Assembly: GCA_900321945.1 (NCBI GenBank)
Contig: ONXY01000042.1
Location: 1 to 5,913 of the forward strand
Direction: 5' to 3'
DNA: 5,913 nt
From: an uncultured Eubacteriales bacterium
GTDB taxonomy: Bacteria; Bacillota_A; Clostridia; Christensenellales; Aristaeellaceae
Both the position numbers and the translations under genes were made by a program. Under the pieces are notes generated by a model. The model saw nothing but the letters and a program-made list of their open reading frames with translations, had not been told where the DNA came from and did not search any database. How positions within the stretch are numbered: the stretch's first letter is position 1; every line of letters starts with the position of its first letter. Positions 1-5,428 of the stretch are shown one piece after another.

Positions 1-9
1 CCGCTGAAA

Positions 10-18
10 TGCTATAAT
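10..18 (+). promoter_or_regulatory. Extended -10 promoter element upstream of the K+ channel operon
   Basis: Bases 13-18 read TATAAT, a perfect sigma-A/sigma-70 -10 hexamer, and bases 10-12 read TGC, giving the extended -10 TGn motif. Any -35 box would lie at or before the left edge of the window and cannot be seen. Transcription would be expected to start about 7 bases downstream, near 24-26, leaving a leader of only about 15 bases before the start codon at 40. An AT-rich perfect hexamer stands out in such GC-rich DNA. This is the only good promoter-like sequence I found in the window, which fits one transcript covering the three genes that follow. Confidence 0.65.
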
Positions 19-25
19 CTGCGGC

Positions 26-32
26 GAGGGGG
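26..32 (+). promoter_or_regulatory. Ribosome binding site of the K+ channel gene
   Basis: GAGGGGG ends 7 bases before the ATG at 40. It supports that start over the next in-frame ATG at 58, which has no comparable purine tract at the right distance. If the promoter call is right, this site lies almost at the 5' end of the mRNA. Confidence 0.65.
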
Positions 33-39
33 ACAGCAT

Positions 40-1557
40 ATGAAGCGGAAAAGCAAGATGACCGCCGCGGCCGCGGGTATGGCGGTGTGGGCGGTTCTGC
101 TCTTTGCCCTGACAGCCGCGGAGCGCGGGACGGGCGGAGGGATACGAACGGTCTGGGATGCCGCCTGGTATTCCATTGTCACGCTGACCACGGCAGGCTA
201 CGGGGATATCGTCCCCGTGACGGTGGCCGGCAGACTGATCGGCATCCTGCTGATGGTGATGAGCGTCGGCCTGTGGGCAGCGTTGATCGGGGCCGTCTGG
301 ACATCGCTGCGGGAGAGCCTGATGCCTTCCTGGCGGCTGGTGCTGGCAGAAAGAAAACAGTGGTACGTTTTTTCGGAACGGAACGAGGAATCGGAGGCGC
401 TGGCGCGGGATCTCCTGAAGCAGAACCCGGACAGCCGGGCCGTTTTCTGCGCCGAAAGCGGCGTATCCCTCCGGACAGCCCGGTCATTCGGCCTTTCCGC
501 TCCGATGAATATACAGGAGCTGATGGAAACGCGCGCCGCCGGGAAAGGACGGCGAACCGTATTTCTGATGAACAGGGACGGATGGGCAAACGCCTCCGCG
601 GCCCAATCGCCGGTTTTTCGGGGTGCGGACGTATACAGCAGGGGAACGGAAGCGGAAGCGGTTCCCGGGGTGCGCTGCTTCGATCCCGCCGTACTTTGCG
701 CAAGACAATACTGGCTCGGACGGCCTGCCGGACCGGAGGAGTCCGTATTTCTGCTCTTCGGAGACGGCGGACGGGCCCGCGCGCTGCTGTGCGAAGGACT
801 GACGGCCTGCTGCCGCGAACCTTTTTACAGATCGGAATTTCATGTGTTCGGCGACTGGGCGGATTTCCGGAGGATGCATCCCGAACTGGACGGCGTCGTT
901 TTCCATGAGGAATCCCGCAGCGCGGACCGGAACCTGCTGGAACGGGCGGACAGGATTATCCTGGCTGCGGAGGACGGGCGGGTCAATGCGGAAACAGCCG
1001 CCGCCATGAACCGCGCGTTTCCGCTGCGCGCGGCGGTCCATGCCGCGACCGCGCTTCCGGCGGCATGCAGCGAGCGCTTCGGCCTGCCGGAGCAGATCTA
1101 TACCGGCGAACTGGTTATGAGGCAAAGCCTGGACAGGCTGGCCGCCGCGCTGCACCGGGCATACGGACGGCAGACCGGAAACGGGACGCCGTGGGACAGC
1201 CTCAGCCCTTTCCTGAAGGATTCCAACCGGGACGCGGCCGATCATCTGCTGACGAAAATCCGCCTGCTTCTGCCGGAAGAGGACATCCGCCGGGCGGACA
1301 AGGACGCATGCGGCCGGGCCGCAGCCCGTTACGCGGCTTTATCCGGGGATGAAAAAGAAAACTGCCTGCGGAATGAACACGCCCGCTGGTGCCTCTTTCA
1401 TATTCTGCACAACTGGCGGTACGCGCCGGTCCGGGACGACAGCCGGAGGCTGCACCCTTGCCTGACGCCTTATGAAAACCTGTCGGAAACGGACCGGAAC
1501 AAAGACGGGACCGCCTGGGAAATCATCGGCCGGATCCCGGAGGAGGCGGATCTATGA
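40..1557 (+). CDS. 2-TM potassium channel with Rossmann (TrkA/RCK-like) region and C-terminal RyR-like domain
   Basis: A 505-residue membrane protein, predicted to be a K+-selective channel gated by its cytoplasmic part. Seen: a hydrophobic helix at about 8-27, a pore helix at about 38-50, the selectivity filter TAGYGD at 51-56 (codons 190-207), and a second membrane helix at about 63-88. This is the KcsA-type 2-TM/P layout. The cytoplasmic region has two beta-alpha-beta-like segments beginning near 108 (WYVFSERN) and 235 (VFLLFGDGGRAR). The second keeps only part of the GxGxxG nucleotide-binding motif, so these resemble TrkA-N/RCK domains but are diverged. Residues about 443-490 match the RyR (ryanodine receptor) domain pattern: EHARW at 446-450, W459, Y461, DD at 466-467, and LHPCLTPYENL at 471-481. 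The stop codon overlaps the next start as ATGA, suggesting translational coupling. Channel identity is strong; the gating ligand is unknown, and a signalling or defence role is inferred from the downstream TIR gene. Confidence 0.9.
   Translation: MKRKSKMTAAAAGMAVWAVLLFALTAAERGTGGGIRTVWDAAWYSIVTLTTAGYGDIVPVTVAGRLIGILLMVMSVGLWAALIGAVWTSLRESLMPSWRLVLAERKQWYVFSERNEESEALARDLLKQNPDSRAVFCAESGVSLRTARSFGLSAPMNIQELMETRAAGKGRRTVFLMNRDGWANASAAQSPVFRGADVYSRGTEAEAVPGVRCFDPAVLCARQYWLGRPAGPEESVFLLFGDGGRARALLCEGLTACCREPFYRSEFHVFGDWADFRRMHPELDGVVFHEESRSADRNLLERADRIILAAEDGRVNAETAAAMNRAFPLRAAVHAATALPAACSERFGLPEQIYTGELVMRQSLDRLAAALHRAYGRQTGNGTPWDSLSPFLKDSNRDAADHLLTKIRLLLPEEDIRRADKDACGRAAARYAALSGDEKENCLRNEHARWCLFHILHNWRYAPVRDDSRRLHPCLTPYENLSETDRNKDGTAWEIIGRIPEEADL
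1539..1546 (+). promoter_or_regulatory. Ribosome binding site inside the end of the channel gene
   Basis: GGAGGAGG, including consensus AGGAGG at 1541-1546, lies 7 bases before the ATG at 1554. Together with the ATGA stop/start overlap it supports both reinitiation and direct initiation of the second gene, and fixes its start. Confidence 0.75.
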
Positions 1558-3392
1558 CAGCGGAACCGATGGCTATGATCGTTATCCTGGCGGCTTTCTT
1601 TATCGCGGCCGTACTGTGTCTTGCCACGGATACGAGGCTCCGGGCCGGAAGCATGCGGTTCGCGGCCACGGCCGCGATTGTGATAGGCTGTCTGGCGTAC
1701 GGATACGGCTACGCGACCTGTCAGGGGATGAGCCTGACGTCTCTGGTCCGCGCGATGCTGGCTTTGTGCCGTATGTTCGGCGGCGTCAACGACCTCGGAA
1801 GCATCCAGGAGGCGCCGCTGATGAAGCAGGGGGCCGTGCTGGCCGTCTTCTGGCTGGGCCATTTTCTGGCTTTCTATGTGACTGCCAGCGCGGCCATTAC
1901 CACGCTGGGGGAGCGGCTGCTCCGCTCCATCCGGGTTACGCTCCTTCACAGAGGCACACTGACGGTGATCTACGGGGTGAACGACAATTCCATCAGTTAC
2001 GGCCGCAGCGTGGTACGCGCCAACCGGCCGGTACTGTTTACGGACGCTTCCTGTTCAGCCAGTATGGAGGGCGAAATCAAGGCGATGGGGGCGGTGCTGG
2101 ACCGGCAGCACGACGCTGTGAATCCTACGCCGGGTTTCCTGCGCCGGATCGGAATCCGCCCGGGAAAACGCCGCGTGGAGGTCGCGGCCCTGCAGCCCGA
2201 GGGCGGAGACAACCTCGCTTTCGCCCGGAGCTTCGCGCAGGCCGCACAGGCCGCCGGCGTCCATCCGGAGCAGATCAGCCTCCTTTCCCTTGGAATCGGG
2301 GAGCGCGCCGCGGAGCTGCAGGCTGCAGGTTTCGGGAGCGTTTTCGATACGGATCCCTACGACCTTACCGCACGCATGACCCTGCAGATCCATCCGCCGT
2401 GCGACATGATCACATTTGACGCGGATGGGCGGGCAGCCGAAGACTTCCATGCGGTAATCCTCGGATTCGGCCGCATGGGACGGGCTGTGCTGACGCAGCT
2501 GATTATGAACGGACAGTTCGCAGGAAGCCGTTTCCGGGCGGACGTTTTCGATCCGGGCGCGCAGAACGGCTTTATGCACGACCGGGAGCTCCTGCGCAGC
2601 TATGATATACGCTTTCACTCCGCCGCCGGATTTTCGGACGGGTTTTACAGCTTTCTGGAGGAGGAAAAGGATTCCGTACGGTGCATCGTTCTGTGCACGG
2701 GGAGCAGCCATACCAACGCGGAAATCGCGGATGATCTGGCCGAGTGGTTCCGGGAGGACGACCGCCGGCCCGTGCTGCTGCAGGTAACGCGGAACGAACT
2801 CTGCGACGCGCAGGGCCGTCCGCAGCACGTCTGGACTCAGGGCGGACCGGATATACGGAAAACGGACGCCATGGCCATGCAGGTGAACCAGCATTACTGC
2901 AAAGGGAACGGAAAGACGGCGGAGGAAAACTGGCGGGAGTGCGACTATTTCAGCCGGATGAGCTGCAGGGCCAGCGCCGATTTTTTTCCGGCGGTACTCC
3001 GCGCCGCGGGCAGAACCGAGGAACAGGTGCTTGCGGGCGACTGGCCTCCGCCGGCCGGCATCCTGGAAAACCTGTCCGTCACAGAACACCTGCGCTGGTG
3101 CGCGTTCCATCATGTGATGGGATACAGCCGGATGAGCGAAACGGTTTTTGCGGCCCGGGCCGAACGCTGGGCGAGGGAGACACGGGAGCAGGGAAAGGCT
3201 TCCATCCGCATCAACAAGGATCCGCAGCGCCGCCTGCATGCCTGCCTGATTCCCTGGGAGGAGCTGGACAGCCTTTCCGCCCGTGAGAACGCCGTTACCG
3301 GAGGACGCACGGACTATAAGGAGCTGGACCGGGAAAACGTTATCGCCGTGCGCGATATTCTGACCGCCTTACGGGACGGCAGGGAGGGATGA
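1554..3392 (+). CDS. Membrane protein with two Rossmann/TrkA-N-like domains and C-terminal RyR-like domain
   Basis: A 612-residue partner of the channel gene before it. Seen: hydrophobic segments at about 6-24, 36-55 and 93-115, then a long cytoplasmic region. A first Rossmann-like unit starts near 136 (LTVIYGVNDNS, with LFTD at 161-164 as a plausible second strand). A second starts at 299 with HAVILGFGRMGRAV, carrying an intact GxGxxG motif (G304, G306, G309) and an acidic residue at the end of the next strand (VFD, D333), as in NAD-binding TrkA-N domains. The C-terminal part, about 503-575, repeats the RyR-like signature of the upstream protein: EHLRWCAFH at 511-519 and RRLHACLIPWEEL at 559-571, but with about 25 extra residues between the two blocks. 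There is no canonical K+ filter; residues 62-84 could be a degenerate re-entrant loop. It may form a hetero-oligomer with the channel or act as its ligand sensor. Domain architecture is well supported; function is inference. Confidence 0.85.
   Translation: MTAEPMAMIVILAAFFIAAVLCLATDTRLRAGSMRFAATAAIVIGCLAYGYGYATCQGMSLTSLVRAMLALCRMFGGVNDLGSIQEAPLMKQGAVLAVFWLGHFLAFYVTASAAITTLGERLLRSIRVTLLHRGTLTVIYGVNDNSISYGRSVVRANRPVLFTDASCSASMEGEIKAMGAVLDRQHDAVNPTPGFLRRIGIRPGKRRVEVAALQPEGGDNLAFARSFAQAAQAAGVHPEQISLLSLGIGERAAELQAAGFGSVFDTDPYDLTARMTLQIHPPCDMITFDADGRAAEDFHAVILGFGRMGRAVLTQLIMNGQFAGSRFRADVFDPGAQNGFMHDRELLRSYDIRFHSAAGFSDGFYSFLEEEKDSVRCIVLCTGSSHTNAEIADDLAEWFREDDRRPVLLQVTRNELCDAQGRPQHVWTQGGPDIRKTDAMAMQVNQHYCKGNGKTAEENWRECDYFSRMSCRASADFFPAVLRAAGRTEEQVLAGDWPPPAGILENLSVTEHLRWCAFHHVMGYSRMSETVFAARAERWARETREQGKASIRINKDPQRRLHACLIPWEELDSLSARENAVTGGRTDYKELDRENVIAVRDILTALRDGREG
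3381..3387 (+). promoter_or_regulatory. Ribosome binding site that decides the TIR gene start
   Basis: AGGGAGG lies only 1 base before the ATG at 3389 but 7 bases before the ATG at 3395. The normal spacing favours 3395, although 3389 would give the ATGA overlap seen at the preceding junction. The two choices differ by two residues (MI). Confidence 0.6.
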
Positions 3393-3394
3393 TC

Positions 3395-4840
3395 ATGGCG
3401 GAAGCGGGCTACGACGCTTTTATCAGCTACAGTCATAAGGATCTGCGCTGGGGCCGCTGGGTTCAGGAGCGGCTGGAGCGCTACCGCATGCCCAGGCAGA
3501 TGCGGAAGGACAGCCGGGATTCCGGAAAGAAGCTGAAGGTGTTCCGCGACCAGACCGATCTCGCGGGGGTGGAACTCCAATCTTCCCTGCAGCAGGAGCT
3601 GAAAAACTCACGCCGCCTGATCGTGATCTGCTCTCCCCGCAGCGCGGCTTCCCCCTGGGTCAATGAAGAAATCCGGTATTTTAAATCCCTGGGGCGAAAG
3701 GACGATATCATTCCTTTCATTGTGGACGGAGAGCCCGAGAGCGGAAATCCGGAAACCGAGTGCTACCCGGAGGAACTGCGGAATGAGGCGGATTATCATT
3801 TCATAGGGGCGAACATCCGCGAGATCGGAAGGAACAAAGCCCTGCTGAAGGTGATTTCGGTCTGCCTCGGCGTCCGCTTCGACCGCCTGGCGGACCGGGA
3901 ACAGAAGCGCCGCCGCCGGAGCGTTCTTCTTGCCGGAAGTTCGCTTTTTCTCGTCACGGCGGTATTTATCGGACTGCTGTGGCGGAATATGGTGACCGCG
4001 CAGGAAAACGAGCGGGTCGCGAAGGAGAACGGACAGCTGGTATACGACAATTACATCGCCGCAATGATGCCTTTCGTACAGGGAGGCGCCGTCACGCCGG
4101 AGGATGTGGCAAGGATCGAAGCCTCCGCGGACGCGGGAAACATGAACGCGATTTTTATGATGGGTTATATGGCCGACGCGGGCCTGTACGGAGACGGGCC
4201 GGACCCGGAGCTGGCTTTTTCCTGGTATCTGCGCGGCGCCGAGGCCGGAGATCCGGCTTGCATGGAGCACCTCGGAGGGTTCTACCTGCAGGGAAAGGGC
4301 ACGGAGGCGGACCCGGAAAAAGGCTTCGGCTGGTGCATGCGCGCGGCTCAGGCCGGAAATACAGCGGCCATGTTTACGGTCGCGCTCTGCCTGGAAGACG
4401 GGACGGGAACCGGAAAGGATGAAGCCGGGGCGGTATCCTGGTACCGAAAGGCGGCGGACGGCGGCTATACGGACGCGTATGAAAAACTGGCCGGCTGCTA
4501 CCTGTTCGGAACCGGGGTCGCGGCGGATCCGGAGGAGGCGTTCCGCTGGGTGAAAAAACTGGCGGAGGCGGGCGACGCGGACGGAATGGCCACCCTGGGA
4601 ATCTGCTATCAGAACGGGATCGGAACGGAAGAGAATCCGAGAGAAGCGTATCTGTGGTTCAGACGCGGCGCGGAAGCGGGGGACGCCGACGGAATGTACA
4701 TGACGGCCTGGTGTCTCGAAAACCATTACGGAGTCAGCAGCGAGGCGGAAGAGTGGTACCGGCGCGCCGCGGAGGCCGGACGGGAGGACGCCGGGGAGGC
4801 GCTGGAACGACTCCGCGAGAAGGAGACACCCGCGCCGTGA
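3395..4840 (+). CDS. TIR domain - transmembrane helix - Sel1-like repeat protein
   Basis: A 481-residue protein (483 if the ATG at 3389 is used). The TIR domain spans roughly residues 5-135: box 1 is YDAFISYSHKD (6-16), followed by KVFRDQTDL (48-56) and the SPWVNEEI block (86-93). The second Glu of that block (E92, codon 3668-3670) sits four residues after the Trp, the position of the catalytic Glu in NAD-cleaving TIRs such as SARM1. A basic stretch KRRRR (171-175) precedes one hydrophobic helix at about 176-196, so by the positive-inside rule the TIR domain should be cytosolic and the C-terminal part outside. A short polar, possibly helical linker follows, then six Sel1-like repeats of about 36 residues (249-463). 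It follows the RyR-domain gene by two bases, marking it as part of the same operon. NADase activity and the ligand of the repeats are inferred. Alternatively the TIR domain could be only a protein-protein adaptor. Confidence 0.9.
   Translation: MAEAGYDAFISYSHKDLRWGRWVQERLERYRMPRQMRKDSRDSGKKLKVFRDQTDLAGVELQSSLQQELKNSRRLIVICSPRSAASPWVNEEIRYFKSLGRKDDIIPFIVDGEPESGNPETECYPEELRNEADYHFIGANIREIGRNKALLKVISVCLGVRFDRLADREQKRRRRSVLLAGSSLFLVTAVFIGLLWRNMVTAQENERVAKENGQLVYDNYIAAMMPFVQGGAVTPEDVARIEASADAGNMNAIFMMGYMADAGLYGDGPDPELAFSWYLRGAEAGDPACMEHLGGFYLQGKGTEADPEKGFGWCMRAAQAGNTAAMFTVALCLEDGTGTGKDEAGAVSWYRKAADGGYTDAYEKLAGCYLFGTGVAADPEEAFRWVKKLAEAGDADGMATLGICYQNGIGTEENPREAYLWFRRGAEAGDADGMYMTAWCLENHYGVSSEAEEWYRRAAEAGREDAGEALERLREKETPAP
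4139..4783 (+). repeat. Six tandem Sel1-like repeats within the TIR protein
   Basis: Degenerate protein repeats with a period of about 36 residues (108 bases), each with the Sel1 pattern: small residue, G-x-x-Y/C, G-x-G/Y, then W-(Y/F/C/V)-x-(R/K)-x-A-x-x-G. Ends fall at EAGD, QAGN, DGGY, EAGD, EAGD and EAGR. The first unit is 38 residues and the last 33. DNA similarity is highest around the two copies encoding EAGDADGM (near 4568-4591 and 4676-4699). Such solenoids typically bind proteins or peptides. A shorter degenerate tail (to about 4825) may cap the array. Confidence 0.85.
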
Positions 4841-4855
4841 GGACGGCCTCCGCAG

Positions 4856-4873
4856 CCCGCTCCGGAAAGCGGG
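4856..4873 (+). other. Hairpin between the TIR and deformylase genes
   Basis: CCCGCT (4856-4861) and AGCGGG (4868-4873) form a perfect 6-bp GC-rich stem with a CCGGAA loop. No T-tract follows; the downstream run is of A. It is therefore not a canonical intrinsic terminator on the plus strand, and readthrough into the deformylase gene is possible. It might act as a weak attenuator or 3'-end stabiliser, or be chance in GC-rich DNA. Confidence 0.3.
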
Positions 4874-4890
4874 AAACCGCCGACTGAAAA

Positions 4891-4897
4891 AAGGAGG
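4891..4897 (+). promoter_or_regulatory. Ribosome binding site of the deformylase gene
   Basis: AAGGAGG is a full-consensus Shine-Dalgarno sequence, 6 bases before the ATG at 4904. It is the best match in the window and fixes this start. Confidence 0.8.
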
Positions 4898-4903
4898 AAT
4901 CCG

Positions 4904-5314
4904 ATGATCCGGCCCATTGTTCACGACCCGCTGTTTCTGGCCAGAAAGTCCGAGCCCGCGACGGAAGCCGACCGGCAGGCCGCCGCCGACCTTCTGGACA
5001 CGCTCCGCGCCAGCCTGGACCGGTGCGTGGGGATGGCCGCCAACATGATCGGCGAGCGGAAGCGGATCATCGCGTTCTGCAACGGGCCCTTTCAGACGGT
5101 CATGTTCAATCCGAGAATCACGGAAGGAAGCGGGGAATATGAAACGGAGGAAGGGTGCCTTTCCCTGCCGGGCGTGAGAAAAACAAAACGGTACCGAAGA
5201 ATCACCGTCGCCTATCAGGATCAGGCGTTCCGGAAACGGACGGAAACCTTCGAAGGCTTCACCGCGCAGATCATTCAGCATGAGATCGATCACTGCGACG
5301 GTATTCTGATCTGA
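4904..5314 (+). CDS. def: Short peptide deformylase with variant motif I
   Basis: A 136-residue cytosolic protein of the peptide deformylase family, which removes the formyl group from the N-terminal methionine of new proteins using a bound metal ion. Seen: motif II EEGCLS (82-87) with metal ligand C85, and motif III HEIDH (126-130) with ligands H126 and H130 and catalytic E127. Motif I is variant: CVGMAANMIG (41-50) aligns to GxGxAAxQxG with the first Gly replaced by Cys and the conserved Gln by Met (M48). The protein is shorter than the E. coli enzyme (about 170 residues) because it ends right after motif III and lacks the C-terminal helix. The same short form with GMAANM is, from memory, common in Clostridia, so this is unlikely to be a broken gene. 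It lies 63 bases after the TIR gene; I see no promoter of its own and no functional tie to the TIR module. With the altered Gln, activity or substrate range may differ. Confidence 0.88.
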   Translation: MIRPIVHDPLFLARKSEPATEADRQAAADLLDTLRASLDRCVGMAANMIGERKRIIAFCNGPFQTVMFNPRITEGSGEYETEEGCLSLPGVRKTKRYRRITVAYQDQAFRKRTETFEGFTAQIIQHEIDHCDGILI

Positions 5315-5428
5315 AAAGCCGGACCGGGCGGAACCGGCCCGCTGTTCCGGAAACCGCGCTCCCCGCGCCGGACCGGAACCAATCCGCCGTAAGGCGTGGA
5401 AAAGAGAAGGAAAGGAAAAAAGACGCGG
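5315..5428 (+). other. GC-rich intergenic spacer with competing dyads
   Basis: No gene, clear promoter or T-tract terminator is visible here. Two mutually exclusive hairpins overlap: CGGAAC (5329-5334) with GTTCCG (5344-5349), and CGGGC (5325-5329) with GCCCG (5337-5341). A separate small stem CGCC/GGCG (5385-5396) is capped by a GTAA (GNRA-type) loop. An A/G-rich tract (5400-5423) then supplies the ribosome binding site for the next gene. The dyads may serve as a weak transcription end for the deformylase gene or be by-products of base composition. Confidence 0.3.
5406..5415 (+). promoter_or_regulatory. Probable ribosome binding site of the Fe-S protein gene
   Basis: GAAGGAAAGG lies 13 bases before the ATG at 5429, a little further than usual. 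The whole 5400-5423 tract is purine-rich. It is the only plausible site and agrees with a start codon just before the conserved N-terminal PGC motif. Confidence 0.5.

Noticed and set aside
1701..1709. GYG (residues 50-52) in the second membrane protein as a K+ selectivity filter
   Set aside because: It lies within or at the end of a hydrophobic helix, within YGYGYAT, without a preceding pore helix or the Thr and Asp of TxGYGD; probably chance.
1472..2419. Plus-strand frame overlapping the end of the channel gene and the start of the next
   Set aside because: Gly/Arg/Pro-rich frame-shadow of the real reading frames, with no domain and no suitable ribosome binding site.
2055..3239. Minus-strand open frame opposite the second membrane gene
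   Set aside because: No recognisable motif, unusual composition, and fully antisense to a gene with clear Rossmann and RyR-like motifs.
4139..4783. Periodic DNA repeats as a CRISPR array or minisatellite
   Set aside because: The period of about 108 bases is protein-coding and degenerate, explained by Sel1-like repeats.
40..4840. Identification as Thoeris, CBASS or Pycsar
   Set aside because: There is a TIR domain but no ThsA-type SIR2/SLOG effector, no CD-NTase and no cyclase, so none of these named systems fits.
5315..5428. Riboswitch or small RNA in the spacer before the Fe-S gene
   Set aside because: Only short GC-rich dyads are present, with no recognised riboswitch core, promoter or T-tract; they are expected by chance at this base composition.
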